Notes: generated from the sequence alone by a model not told the origin. 42,703 nucleotides of DNA from Oscillibacter sp. (GCA_017937405.1 JAGBDS010000016.1:1-42703); one strand, 5' to 3'. Shown: positions 12,985-21,921, counted from the first letter of the stretch. A program made the numbers and translations.

Positions 12985-13808
12985 AGATCATCACCCTGCT
13001 GGAAAATACCGCCTGTGACGCGGGGCTGTGCGCCGCCCACGGGCTGAGTTTGTATATCGAGACCCCCAAGCATAAAATCCTGTTTGACATGGGCCCGGAC
13101 GAGCGGTTCATCGGCAATGCGGAAAAGCTGGGGGTGGACCTGAGCGCGGTGGATATCGCGGTGCTGTCCCACGGGCACTTCGACCACGGCGGCGGACTGC
13201 GGGCTTTCAGCGAAGTCAACAGCCGGGCTGACATCCTCATCCACACCGACGCCTTCGGCAACTTTTACGCCCTGGAGGAGGGGAAGGAACCCCGCTACAT
13301 CGGCCTGGACCCGGAGCTGTGGGAGCTGGAGAGCCGCGTTATCCCCACGGCGGACTTTGTGAAGCTGGACGACGAGCTGACGCTGTTTTCCGACGAGCCG
13401 GAGGTGTTTCACGCCCTGGCGGCCAGCGCCAAGCTCCATGTGGAGACGCCGGACGGCCTGCGGCCCGACCCCTTTGCCCATGAGCAGAACCTGCTGGTAA
13501 CGGCGTGGGGCAAGTCCGTGCTGTTCGCGGGCTGCGCCCACCGGGGCATCGTCAACATCCTGGCGGGAGCCAAAGAGCGGCTGGGCCGTCTGCCGGACGC
13601 CGTGTTCGGCGGGTTTCACTTCTTTGAGCTGGACCCGGCGGACTCGGAGAGCGCCAAGCTCATCGACGACACCGGGAAAGCCCTACTGGAGGGGGAGACG
13701 GTGTACTATACCGGACACTGTACCGGAGAGTACGCATACGAACGGCTGCACGCCATCCTGGGGGACCGCCTGCGGCGCATGAGCGGCGGGAGCGTCGTGG
13801 AGATTTGA
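12981..13808 (+). CDS. Metallo-beta-lactamase-fold hydrolase, 275 aa
   Basis: The zinc-binding HxHxDH motif is intact in LSHGHFDHGGGL, and further conserved ligands are in GCAHRGIVN, GGFHFF and YTGHCTG. This pattern resembles the group that includes archaeal DHPS-like/Tfl enzymes and many bacterial MBL-fold proteins of unknown substrate. It is cytoplasmic, with no signal peptide. The start at 12981 has AAAGGAAAGAG upstream and overlaps the Xre stop. It is flanked on both sides by mini-Xre repressors, suggesting a small regulated module rather than a housekeeping enzyme. The substrate is not predictable from sequence. Confidence 0.88.
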   Translation: MKIITLLENTACDAGLCAAHGLSLYIETPKHKILFDMGPDERFIGNAEKLGVDLSAVDIAVLSHGHFDHGGGLRAFSEVNSRADILIHTDAFGNFYALEEGKEPRYIGLDPELWELESRVIPTADFVKLDDELTLFSDEPEVFHALAASAKLHVETPDGLRPDPFAHEQNLLVTAWGKSVLFAGCAHRGIVNILAGAKERLGRLPDAVFGGFHFFELDPADSESAKLIDDTGKALLEGETVYYTGHCTGEYAYERLHAILGDRLRRMSGGSVVEI

Positions 13809-13820
13809 ACAGAAAGAGCT

Positions 13821-13880
13821 GACAGACACTATCGTGTCGTTTACGACTACATATCGTAGCAGACACTATCGTGTCTGTCA
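13821..13880. promoter_or_regulatory. Cluster of three palindromic boxes upstream of the second mini-Xre gene
   Basis: GACAC-TATC-GTGTC occurs twice (about 13825-13838 and 13862-13875; the second extends to CAGACAC/GTGTCTG arms). Between them lies a related box CTAC-ATATC-GTAG (about 13847-13859). All share a TATCGT core. A weak promoter (TTTACG 13840-13845, CACTAT 13864-13869) would overlap the last two boxes. The layout is typical of repressor operators, presumably for the Xre protein that follows. Confidence 0.65.
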
Positions 13881-13898
13881 AGAGGAAAAGAGGAAGAA

Positions 13899-14102
13899 AT
13901 GACTTTTTCTGAGCATCTTCTTCAACTGCGGAAGAGCCGGGGTCTGAAACAGACGGAACTGGCGGAGCAGATCGGCATCAGTTGGCGGGCCTATCAGACC
14001 TATGAGCGGGGACAGCGGGAGCCGACGCTCTCCACCCTGGTGGCTTTGGCGGACTTCTACGGCATCACGGTGGACGAGCTGATCTGCCATGAGCGGAAAT
14101 GA
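13899..14102 (+). CDS. Mini Xre-family repressor (second paralogue), 67 aa
   Basis: It is nearly all helix-turn-helix: MTFSEHLLQLRKSRGLKQTELAEQIGIS, WRAYQTYERGQREPTLS, LVALADFYGITVDEL. The first paralogue at 12772 shares the N-terminus and the LVALADFY tail, so the two arose by duplication. The ATG follows AAGAGGAAGAA. It stands between its operator-like repeats and mutS, 34 bases before the mutS start, and no terminator separates them, so some mutS transcription could depend on this promoter. Its different operator boxes suggest the two paralogues bind different DNA. Confidence 0.88.
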   Translation: MTFSEHLLQLRKSRGLKQTELAEQIGISWRAYQTYERGQREPTLSTLVALADFYGITVDELICHERK

Positions 14103-14136
14103 GCGCTTTGAAATAGAAAGACAATGAGGTGAGTTC

Positions 14137-16740
14137 ATGGCGGAATTGACCCCCATGATGAAGCAATACCTGGAGATCAAGAAGGACAACCCGGATTCCA
14201 TCCTGTTTTTCCGGCTGGGCGACTTCTATGAGATGTTCGCCGACGACGCCAAGCTGGCGTCCAAGGAGCTGGACCTGACGCTGACCTCCCGGGACAAGGA
14301 CCCCAAGAAGGCGCCGGAGGAGAAGGTGCCCATGTGCGGCATTCCCTACCACGCCAGCGAGGCATACATCGCCCGGCTCATTGCCAAGGGCTATAAGGTG
14401 GCCATCTGCGAGCAGATGGAGGACCCCGCCACCGCCAAGGGGCTGGTGAAGCGGGACATCATCCGGGTGGTGACGCCGGGCACGGTCATTGACGCCGCGT
14501 GTCTGGACGACAAGTCCAGCAATTTCCTCTGCGGCATTTACATGGATTCCCGTAGTGCCGGCGTCGCGTTCTGCGACATCACCACCGGCAAGGCCCACCT
14601 GACGGCCTTTTCCGGCAAAGACCGGGTGGAGCACGTCATCAACGAGCTGGGGCGCTTTTCCCCGGCGGAGGCCATTTTGAATGACGGCGCCTACGCTGAG
14701 AGCGCCCTGGTGGACGCCCTGCGGGAGAAGTTTTCCTGCCGGGTCGAGAAGGTTGGCGAGCGGCGGTTCCTCCTGAACGAGGCGGAGAAGAACATCCGCG
14801 CTCAGTTTGGCGAGGAGGCGCAGAAGCGCCTGCCCGCCGGGAATCCGGCGGCGGCCATGGCCCTGGGCGGACTGCTGAATTACCTTTATGAAACGCAGAA
14901 AACCGACCTCTCCCACATCAACGACCTGGATTACTATGAGCAGGGCCGGTTCATGGAGCTGGACCTGACGGCCCGGCGGAACCTGGAGCTGACGGAGACC
15001 CTGCGGGGCAAGGAGAAAAAGGGAAGTTTGCTGTGGGTGCTGGACAAGACCAAAACGCCCATGGGCGCCCGGTGCCTGCGGAGCTGGCTGGAGCGGCCGC
15101 TGCTGAGCGTGACGGCGATCTGCAAGCGCAATTCCGCAGTCAGCGCGTTGGTGGACAACACCATTGTGAGAGAAGAACTCATTGCCGCCATGACGGGCCT
15201 GGGTGATATGGAGCGGCTTATCGGCCGCATCGTCTACGGCACGGCGGGCGGACGGGACATGGCGTCCCTCCGGGCGGCCATTGAAAAACTGCCTGCTGTC
15301 AGGGAACAGCTGTCGGCGCTGAATGACCGCCGCCTATCGGAGCTGACGGCGGAGCTGGACACCCTGGATGATATCGGAGGGCGTATCGCCGCGACGATTT
15401 GCGACGAGCCGCCGTTTTCCGTCCGGGAGGGCGGCTTCATCCGGGATGGCTTCAACGAGGAAGTGGACCGCCTGCGGCATATCCTCAAGGGCGGTAAGGG
15501 CATTATAGCGGAGATGGAGGCCAAGGAGAAGGAGGCCACCGGCATCCGAACACTGAAAATTGGATACAACAAAGTGTTTGGGTACTACATTGAGGTGTCC
15601 AACTCCTTTAAGGACCAGGTACCGGAGACGTACATCCGCAAGCAGACGCTGGTCAACGGCGAGCGGTACATCACCCAGGAGCTGAAAGACCTGGAGCACC
15701 AGATCTTGACCGCCTCTGAGCGGGTGGTGGCGCTGGAATACGAGCTGTTCACAGCCCTGCGGGAGGAGGTCTCCGCCGCCGCGCCCCGTATCCAGAAGAC
15801 CGCCGCCGCTGTGGCGGAGGCGGACGCCCTGGCGTCCTTTGCCGCCGTGGCAGTGCGGAACGGTTACTGCCGCCCCGACGTGGACGAGTCCGGGGTCATT
15901 GAAATCAAAGAAGGGCGGCACCCCGTGGTGGAGCGGGTGCTGAAGGACAGCCTGTTCGTCCCCAACGACACGTTCATGGGGGAGAAGGAGGGCCGGGTGG
16001 CTATCATCACCGGCCCCAACATGGCGGGTAAATCCACCTACATGCGCCAGGTGGCGCTGATCGTCCTGATGGCACAGATGGGCAGCTTTGTCCCGGCGAA
16101 ATACGCCCACATCGGCGTGGTGGACCGTATCTTCACCCGCATCGGCGCGTCGGATGACCTCTCCGCCGGACAGTCCACCTTTATGGTGGAGATGACGGAG
16201 GTGTCCGATATTCTCCATCACGCCACGAAGAACTCCCTGCTGATTTTGGACGAGATCGGACGGGGCACCAGCACCTTTGACGGTATGTCTATCGCCCGGG
16301 CGGTGCTGGAATACTGCGCGGACAAGAAGCTGCTGGGGGCCAAAACGTTGTTCGCTACCCATTACCACGAGCTGACGGAGTTGGAGAACACCCTGCCCGG
16401 TACGGTGAATTACTCCATCGCGGTGAAGGCCCGGGGGGAGGACATCATTTTCCTGCGGAAAATCGTCCCCGGCGGGGCGGACCGGAGCTACGGCATTGAG
16501 GTCGCCAAGCTGGCGGGGTTGCCGGACAAGGTGGTCCAGCGGGCCAAGGCGGTGCTGGCGGAGCTGGAGGCGGAAAACGGCGTCCAGTACGTGGCGGCAC
16601 GAAAGGAAGAGGACCAGGTGTCCCTGGACGCTATCGGCGAGGGCGAGGTGCTGGACGCGCTGCGGCGGTGCCAGCCGGATACGCTGACGCCTATCGAGGC
16701 GATGAGTTTACTTTATGAGCTGAAGCAGAAGTTGAAGTAA
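14137..16740 (+). CDS. mutS: DNA mismatch repair protein MutS, 867 aa
   Basis: Recognises mismatches and small loops, then recruits MutL. The N-terminal mismatch-binding domain begins TPMMKQYLEIKKDNPD and contains GDFYEMF with the Phe-x-Glu mismatch wedge. The ATPase domain has Walker A GPNMAGKSTYMRQ, DDLSAGQSTFMVEM and the Walker B region LLILDEIGRGTST. The protein has the standard length, with a C-terminal dimerisation segment ending in ELKQKLK. The start at 14137 has GAGGTGA six bases upstream. It lies in the same strand series as mutL, 2.4 kb further on. Confidence 0.98.
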   Translation: MAELTPMMKQYLEIKKDNPDSILFFRLGDFYEMFADDAKLASKELDLTLTSRDKDPKKAPEEKVPMCGIPYHASEAYIARLIAKGYKVAICEQMEDPATAKGLVKRDIIRVVTPGTVIDAACLDDKSSNFLCGIYMDSRSAGVAFCDITTGKAHLTAFSGKDRVEHVINELGRFSPAEAILNDGAYAESALVDALREKFSCRVEKVGERRFLLNEAEKNIRAQFGEEAQKRLPAGNPAAAMALGGLLNYLYETQKTDLSHINDLDYYEQGRFMELDLTARRNLELTETLRGKEKKGSLLWVLDKTKTPMGARCLRSWLERPLLSVTAICKRNSAVSALVDNTIVREELIAAMTGLGDMERLIGRIVYGTAGGRDMASLRAAIEKLPAVREQLSALNDRRLSELTAELDTLDDIGGRIAATICDEPPFSVREGGFIRDGFNEEVDRLRHILKGGKGIIAEMEAKEKEATGIRTLKIGYNKVFGYYIEVSNSFKDQVPETYIRKQTLVNGERYITQELKDLEHQILTASERVVALEYELFTALREEVSAAAPRIQKTAAAVAEADALASFAAVAVRNGYCRPDVDESGVIEIKEGRHPVVERVLKDSLFVPNDTFMGEKEGRVAIITGPNMAGKSTYMRQVALIVLMAQMGSFVPAKYAHIGVVDRIFTRIGASDDLSAGQSTFMVEMTEVSDILHHATKNSLLILDEIGRGTSTFDGMSIARAVLEYCADKKLLGAKTLFATHYHELTELENTLPGTVNYSIAVKARGEDIIFLRKIVPGGADRSYGIEVAKLAGLPDKVVQRAKAVLAELEAENGVQYVAARKEEDQVSLDAIGEGEVLDALRRCQPDTLTPIEAMSLLYELKQKLK

Positions 16741-17457
16741 GAGACGGGCGGCCTGCGGGCCGCGGAGACGGGGATTCCGCGCCTCGGGCGCGGGACGGGA
16801 GCTGCGCCGCTTTGCGGCGCGGGGAATGAACCCCCATTTTCTTTTCGGTTGCGCCGAAAAGACTGCGCCCGCAGGCGCGTGTCGGAGCCAACCGCCGCAA
16901 AGCGGCGGCTCTTAGGCGAAGACAAACGGCCGTTCACGGTCAAAAGAAAAGGCGCTTTCGCGTCCAAATCCTGCCCGTTCGGGCAGGTTTGGACAGGTGC
17001 GGGGGTCGTGCGAGACCGTGCGGTGGAGACTTGGATGGCTTGTGCCGGGTGCGCTATAGCCTTGAGGAACAGAGATGGTGCTTCCCCGCATTTGATGGTG
17101 AGGAGGGGCTTTCGGGGTGGTCGTCGCATGGCATTGCTTCTCTTTCCGCACTCCTCGCTTCGCTTAGCGCTGCCTGGGAGATAATAGGGAGCGGCAGCGG
17201 ATGGGAGAAGAAAGTCAAATCAGTCTTGCAGCCCGACGCACGAAAGCAGTTCGTCGCGGGCTGCACGCCTGCAAGTTTCAGCAAAGTAGGGGCCCCCACG
17301 AAAACCCAGCGCAGCGGTTTTCGTGGGGAGAGGAAAAAGAAACGGAGCGGTGCGAGACATGCCCGTTAGGGCGGGACGAGCATAGCGCAGTTTCTTTTGA
17401 CGACAATGGGGGGCGCATCCCCCCCCGCCGGGGTCCCGGCGCACACAGGAGGTTTCT
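16741..17457. other. 717-bp non-coding region packed with short hairpins
   Basis: No credible gene is present on either strand. At least six compact hairpins follow each other, for example GCGCCGC-TTT-GCGGCGC (16804-16820), TCTTTTCGG/CCGAAAAGA (16840-16862), CCGCCGC-AAA-GCGGCGG (16892-16908) and TCCAAA-CCTGCCCG/CGGGCAGG-TTTGGA (about 16963-16993). Near the right end a stem CCCCCACGAAAACC/GGTTTTCGTGGGG (about 17286-17320) resembles one before pnp. The middle (17040-17210) holds nothing I recognise. The mutS terminator and any promoter of the next gene must lie here but are not clear. It could be a structured RNA, a repeat array or decayed DNA. Confidence 0.6.
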
Positions 17458-18165
17458 ATGGCAAAACGCAAAGCATCGACTTACATGACCTACGGGGAAC
17501 AGATCGCCGGCGTGGTGTTCTTTGTCATCTACCTGCTGGTGCTGCCCTTTGTCACCACGCCGCTGTTTGATTTGGCGCAGCGGCTGCTGGGCACGCCTAT
17601 CTCCGGCGCCATGCGGAATATCCTGTACTATTACATCCTGTTTGCTGTGACGGTCGTCATCTTCCACGGCTTCCTGGCCCGGACCTCCCGGCAACTGCTG
17701 GACAATCTGGGGTTGGCCTGCAAGAGCCTGGCGGTGGGACTGGTGGGGCTGTACGGCCTGAATGAGCTGGTGTACCGGCTGACGAACCTAGTGTTCACCA
17801 ACCACACTAACCTCAATGACACCACCATCTCCGCCCAGATCGACGACGCGCCCCATATGACGCTGCTCATCGTCATTTTTCTGGCGCCTTTCGTGGAGGA
17901 AGTGCTGTTCCGGGGGCTGGTGTTCGGCAATTTGAAGGGTAAGAGCCGGGTAGCGGCTTACGCCGTGAGCTGTCTGCTGTTCGCATTGCTCCATGTGTGG
18001 CAGTTCGCCGTGGTGAATCGGGACATCACCTACTTTTTGTTGATGATCCAATATCTGGTGCCGGGCCTTATGCTGGCCTGGGCCTATGAACACAGCGGGA
18101 CGCTGTGGGCCTCCATCGGGCTTCACGCCGCTGCCAACGCCCTCAGCGTGTGGGCAATGCTTTGA
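17458..18165 (+). CDS. CPBP-family intramembrane glutamic endopeptidase (Abi/CAAX protease-like), 235 aa
   Basis: An integral membrane protein with about seven or eight spans. The three family motifs are present: EEVLFRG (catalytic glutamates and Arg), FALLHV with the conserved His, and a final His in SIGLHAAANAL. Related proteins cleave or chaperone small peptides or prenylated substrates in the membrane, and some mediate self-immunity to bacteriocins. The start at 17458 has AGGAGG five bases upstream. It is followed closely by an AEC transporter and mutL on the same strand. No bacteriocin gene is visible nearby, so a specific role is not assigned. Confidence 0.9.
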   Translation: MAKRKASTYMTYGEQIAGVVFFVIYLLVLPFVTTPLFDLAQRLLGTPISGAMRNILYYYILFAVTVVIFHGFLARTSRQLLDNLGLACKSLAVGLVGLYGLNELVYRLTNLVFTNHTNLNDTTISAQIDDAPHMTLLIVIFLAPFVEEVLFRGLVFGNLKGKSRVAAYAVSCLLFALLHVWQFAVVNRDITYFLLMIQYLVPGLMLAWAYEHSGTLWASIGLHAAANALSVWAML

Positions 18166-18196
18166 AAACCTGGAGAGACAAGAGGGTGAAGACTTT

Positions 18197-19108
18197 TTGA
18201 GTATTTATGACGTATTTCAGGAGATGCTGGTCATCCTGTTCGGAATGGCTGTGGGATACCTGGCCCACCGGCTGGGCTACCTTGGCGGGGAGACCGACCA
18301 GAAAATCTCCAAGATCATTTTGAATATCACCATGCCCTGCCTGATCGTGGCGTCGGTGGCCACCGGAGACGAGCTTCCCGGCGCGGCGGAGATTTTATCC
18401 GTTTTGAAGGTGGCCGCCGTGTTTTACGGAATGGAGCTGCTGGTATCCGCCGTCTTGCCCCGGCTGCTGGGCGGCACGGACAAGCAAAAGGGCGTGTGGC
18501 GCTATACACTGGTGTTTCCCAACATGGCGTTTATCGGCTATCCGGTGGCGGTGGCCCTGTTCGGGCCGGAGGCGCTGTTCTACGCCGTCATTCTGGTGCT
18601 GCCCTTCAACCTGCTGGCCTACTCCCTGGGGCCGCTGATGCTGGCCGGACGGGCCAAATTCCGCTGGCAGCAGCTGACTTCTCCCTGCATCATCGCCTCG
18701 GTCATCGCCCTGGTGGTGGCCCTGGGCCACATCCGGCTACCAGCCATTGTGGGAGAGTGCGCGGGCTTTGTGGGAAATCTGACCACACCGCTGTCCCTGC
18801 TGGTGGTGGGCTCCTTGCTGGCGGGGCTGACGGTGGGGAAGGTGTTTGCCTCTCTCCGGCTGTGGGTACTGACGGTTGTACGGCTGCTGGCCCTGCCTGC
18901 CCTTCTGTGGCTGCTGTTGGGCTGGATGAACGTGGAGCCGCCCATGGTGGCGGGCATCGCGGTCATTCTCATGGCTATGCCCACGGCGGTGAACGGCTCC
19001 ATGCTGAGTATGGAATACGGCGGAGACACGGAGTGCATGGCACAGATCACATTTTTGACGACACTGGTGTCTATCATCACCATCCCGGTGGTGTCGGCGC
19101 TGCTGTAA
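18197..19108 (+). CDS. AEC-family (auxin efflux carrier-type) transporter, 303 aa
   Basis: A membrane protein of about ten spans. The family's sequence style is clear: ILFGMAVGYLAHRLGYL at the N-terminus, KIILNITMPCLIVASV, VFPNMAFIGYPVAVALFGPEA, and a C-terminal GGDTECMAQITFLTTLVSI. Bacterial members export or take up organic acids such as malate or malonate. The start is most likely TTG at 18197, with a GAGGGTG site about eight bases upstream; a start at ATG 18224 would cut into the first span. It sits 31 bases after the CPBP gene and 13 bases before mutL, so the three are probably co-transcribed. The substrate is unknown. Confidence 0.88.
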   Translation: MSIYDVFQEMLVILFGMAVGYLAHRLGYLGGETDQKISKIILNITMPCLIVASVATGDELPGAAEILSVLKVAAVFYGMELLVSAVLPRLLGGTDKQKGVWRYTLVFPNMAFIGYPVAVALFGPEALFYAVILVLPFNLLAYSLGPLMLAGRAKFRWQQLTSPCIIASVIALVVALGHIRLPAIVGECAGFVGNLTTPLSLLVVGSLLAGLTVGKVFASLRLWVLTVVRLLALPALLWLLLGWMNVEPPMVAGIAVILMAMPTAVNGSMLSMEYGGDTECMAQITFLTTLVSIITIPVVSALL

Positions 19109-19121
19109 GGAGGTGGGCGGA

Positions 19122-21146
19122 ATGCCCCATATCCAACAACTGGAGAACCATGTGGCGGACCTGATCGCCGCCGGCGAGGTGGTGGAGCGGCCAGCCAGCG
19201 TGGTGAAGGAGTTGGTGGAGAACGCCATCGACGCGGGCTCCTCCGCCGTGGTGGTGGAGATCCAGCGGGGCGGCATGGGCCTTATCCGGGTGACGGATAA
19301 CGGCTGCGGCATCGCCCCCGGCGAGCTGCCCACGGCATTCCTGCGCCACGCCACCAGCAAGCTGCGCATGGCGGACGACCTGGGAAAGATCGGGACGCTG
19401 GGCTTCCGGGGCGAGGCCCTGGCCGCCATCTCCGCCGTCAGCCGGGTGGACATCGTCACACGGCAGAGGGGCGCGGGCTGCGGCGCGGCGCTCCATCTGG
19501 AGGGCGGCGTGCCCGGCCGGGTGGAGGAGGCTGGCACCCCGGAGGGCACTACCATCGCTGTCCGGGACCTGTTTTACAACACCCCGGCAAGACTGAAATT
19601 CATGCGGAAGGACAGCGCCGAGACCGCCGCCGTGGCGGGGCTGATGCAGCATCTGGCGCTGAGCCATCCCGATGTGTCCTTTAAGTTTATCAAGGACGGC
19701 GTGGAGAGCCTCCACACCCCCGGCGACGGGAAGCTGGAATCCGCCGTCTACGCCGCCATGGGCCGGGATTTTGCCCGGGGACTGGTGGGCGTGGAGGGCC
19801 GGGGCGGCGACATCGCCGTCAGCGGCTTCGTCACCGCGCCGCTGATGGGCCGGGGGTCCCGGTCCATGCAGGTGTTCTTCGTCAACGGGCGGTTCATCAA
19901 GTCCCAGCTTCTGACGGCGGCCCTGGAGGAGGGCTACCGTAACCAGATCATGAAGGGGAAGTTCCCCGGCTGCGTGCTGAGCGTGACGCTGCCGGTGACG
20001 GCAGTGGACGTCAATGTCCATCCCGCCAAGACCCAGGTGAAATTCGCCCGGGAGCGGGAGGTATTCGATGCGGTGTACCACACCGTGCTGGACTGCCTGG
20101 ATGCCAAGGGCGCGCCTGTGGCGGCGCCGAAGAGCGCGGAGCGGGTGGTGAATCCCCGGCAGGACTTCTTCCAGTCCATGGACGCCAAGACCTTCCGGGA
20201 GCAGGGAGCAAAGCCCAGCGAAAAGGTGGCGGAGAAGCCTCCGGTACGCCCGGCGGTCCCGGCCCGGCCTGTTTGGGATACGGAGTGGAAAAGCTCTGCA
20301 AAGGTGGCGGACAGCCAGCCCCAGAAGCCACTGGGCTTCCGGCCCTTGGAGAAGCCCGCGGGCGGGGTGCTGGGAAAGGCCCCATCGTCGGTGACGGAAC
20401 GGCGGGAGGCGGCGCCTGCTCGGGAAGCGCCGATTCAGGAAATGCCGGTCAGAGCGGAAGCGCCTGTGGAAAAAGAGACGCCCGTGAAGCTGGAGGCGGC
20501 GAAGCGGCCCTTTGTGCCCGCCATCCCGGCGGAGCAGCAGGGGCTGGACCTGCCGGGACAGACTACCATCGAGCCAACCAAAGAGGCCCCCTGGCGCATC
20601 GCCGGGGAGGTGCTGCATACTTATATCATCTGTGAGAGCGGCGACGGGTGCGTGTGGCTCATCGACAAGCACGCCGCCCATGAGCGCATCAACTTCGACC
20701 GCCTGAAGGCCGCCAAGGAGCCGGTCATGCGGCAGACGCTGCTCCAGCCCATCGCGGCGGAGCTTTCCCGGGAGGACGGGGCGCTGCTGCTGGAGAATCT
20801 GGGCCTGCTGGAGCAGTTTGGCTTCGATTGCGAGGACTTCGGCGACGGCGCGGTGTTGGTGCGGGAGGTCCCGGCGGACATTGACGCCGGGGATACCGTC
20901 TCCACACTGGAGGAGCTGGCGGAGAACCTCCGCAGCGGAAAGAGCTTGGAGGAAAAGCGGGAGAACCTGCTGCACACCATGGCCTGCAAAGCCGCCATCA
21001 AGGGCGGCTGGACCAGCGACGTGTCGGAGCTGAGGGTACTGGTGGAGAAGGTCCAGAGCGGCGAGGTGCAGTACTGCCCCCACGGGCGGCCTGTGGCGGT
21101 GAAGCTGACAAAATACGAGCTGGAAAAGATGTTTAAGCGGGCATAA
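19122..21146 (+). CDS. mutL: DNA mismatch repair protein MutL, 674 aa
   Basis: The N-terminal GHKL ATPase domain has KELVENAIDAGSS, RVTDNGCGI and GTLGFRGEALAAIS. A transducer domain follows, with FVNGRFIKS and VNVHPAKTQVKF. A long Pro/Ala/Glu-rich linker (about residues 335-480) leads to the C-terminal domain, which includes IDKHAAHERINF, the metal-binding DQHAxxE-type motif of MutL endonucleases (here DKHAAHE). It is therefore probably a nicking MutL, as expected in an organism without MutH. The ATG at 19122 has AAGGAGG eight bases upstream; a GTG at 19113 overlaps that site. Confidence 0.97.
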   Translation: MPHIQQLENHVADLIAAGEVVERPASVVKELVENAIDAGSSAVVVEIQRGGMGLIRVTDNGCGIAPGELPTAFLRHATSKLRMADDLGKIGTLGFRGEALAAISAVSRVDIVTRQRGAGCGAALHLEGGVPGRVEEAGTPEGTTIAVRDLFYNTPARLKFMRKDSAETAAVAGLMQHLALSHPDVSFKFIKDGVESLHTPGDGKLESAVYAAMGRDFARGLVGVEGRGGDIAVSGFVTAPLMGRGSRSMQVFFVNGRFIKSQLLTAALEEGYRNQIMKGKFPGCVLSVTLPVTAVDVNVHPAKTQVKFAREREVFDAVYHTVLDCLDAKGAPVAAPKSAERVVNPRQDFFQSMDAKTFREQGAKPSEKVAEKPPVRPAVPARPVWDTEWKSSAKVADSQPQKPLGFRPLEKPAGGVLGKAPSSVTERREAAPAREAPIQEMPVRAEAPVEKETPVKLEAAKRPFVPAIPAEQQGLDLPGQTTIEPTKEAPWRIAGEVLHTYIICESGDGCVWLIDKHAAHERINFDRLKAAKEPVMRQTLLQPIAAELSREDGALLLENLGLLEQFGFDCEDFGDGAVLVREVPADIDAGDTVSTLEELAENLRSGKSLEEKRENLLHTMACKAAIKGGWTSDVSELRVLVEKVQSGEVQYCPHGRPVAVKLTKYELEKMFKRA

Positions 21147-21149
21147 TGT

Positions 21150-21270
21150 TGTTCAAGGGGGAGACTCCTCATCCGGCCCCTGCGGGGCCACCTTCCCCCC
21201 AAAGGGGGGAAGGCATGGGACGCGGAACAGTGAGATCACCTGCCCCCGGAGGGGGAAGGCATAGGGGAGT
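21150..21270. repeat. Intergenic hairpin repeat of the CTCATCCGG...GGGGGAAGG type
   Basis: Within 130 bases there are a GGCCCCTGCGGGGCC hairpin (21175-21189) and a CCTTCCCCCC-AAA-GGGGGGAAGG hairpin (about 21192-21214), then a second partial copy with GGGGGAAGGCAT. This arrangement resembles a dispersed intergenic repeat that I recall from gut Clostridia genomes. It may act as a bidirectional terminator between mutL and the next gene. Confidence 0.6.
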
Positions 21271-21276
21271 GATGGA

Positions 21277-21870
21277 TTGAAGGTTTTATTTGTGGACTGC
21301 TGTATCAGTCAGAGGGGAGAGAACTCCCGGACAAGACGGCTGGCGGAAGCGTGTTTGGCGGCGTTCCGGGAAAAATGGCCGGAGGCGGACGTTGAAACGG
21401 TGACGCAGGAGACGCTGCTGGCGCTGAAGCCCTTTGATGTGGAAATGCTGAACGAGCGGGACGCTCTGGCCTCTGTGGGGGCCTGGGACGCGCCGGTGTT
21501 TGGCCTGGCCCGGCAGTTCCGGGCGGCGGATGCCATCCTGGTGGCGGCGCCCTTCTGGGATATGAGCTTCCCGGCGGCGCTGCGGACGTATATCGAGTAT
21601 ATCTCCGCCAACGGGTTGACCTACCATTACGATGAGGCCGGCTGCCACGGAGACTGTCAGGCGGAGCGGCTGGTGTACCTGACCTCCGGCGGCGACTTTG
21701 AGCGGGAGGACAGCGTGGGGGTTGTGTACTGGCGGCAGCTGGCCGCCATGTTCGGCATCCCACAATTCGACTATGTGTTTGCCGGGGGATTGGACGCGGC
21801 GCCGGAACAGGCGGCGGAGCTGCTGGCGGGCGCCTGCGCCCTGGCGGAACAGCTGGCAAGAGAAGCATAA
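21277..21870 (+). CDS. NAD(P)H-dependent flavodoxin-like oxidoreductase (first of a pair), 197 aa
   Basis: A flavodoxin-like fold protein of the Flavodoxin_2/NAD(P)H dehydrogenase type. The N-terminus KVLFVDCCISQRGENSRTR combines the first beta strand with the FMN-phosphate loop. AAPFWDMSFPAALRTYIEY is the typical flavin-contact and dimer region, and YLTSGGDFE follows. The start is TTG at 21277, eight bases after GGGGAG, since no ATG is available. It probably reduces quinones, azo or nitro compounds. A paralogue follows 51 bases downstream. A double Cys (DCC) in the first strand is shared by both and is unusual for the family. Confidence 0.85.
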   Translation: MKVLFVDCCISQRGENSRTRRLAEACLAAFREKWPEADVETVTQETLLALKPFDVEMLNERDALASVGAWDAPVFGLARQFRAADAILVAAPFWDMSFPAALRTYIEYISANGLTYHYDEAGCHGDCQAERLVYLTSGGDFEREDSVGVVYWRQLAAMFGIPQFDYVFAGGLDAAPEQAAELLAGACALAEQLAREA

Positions 21871-21921
21871 AAACGGGACCGGAGGGTTCCGGCAATATCA
21901 AATATTAAGGAGGAGACGGCC

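Noticed and set aside
16804-16993. CRISPR-like array of hairpins
   Set aside because: The hairpins differ in sequence and spacing, with no constant repeat or spacer unit and no cas gene.
17040-17210. Possible tRNA or small RNA in the mutS-CPBP spacer
   Set aside because: No cloverleaf, no TTCGA/CCA-type landmarks and no match to a family I know.
16849-17488. Several open frames of 60-126 codons between mutS and the CPBP gene
   Set aside because: All run through hairpins, have no ribosome sites and give basic, low-complexity products on every frame.
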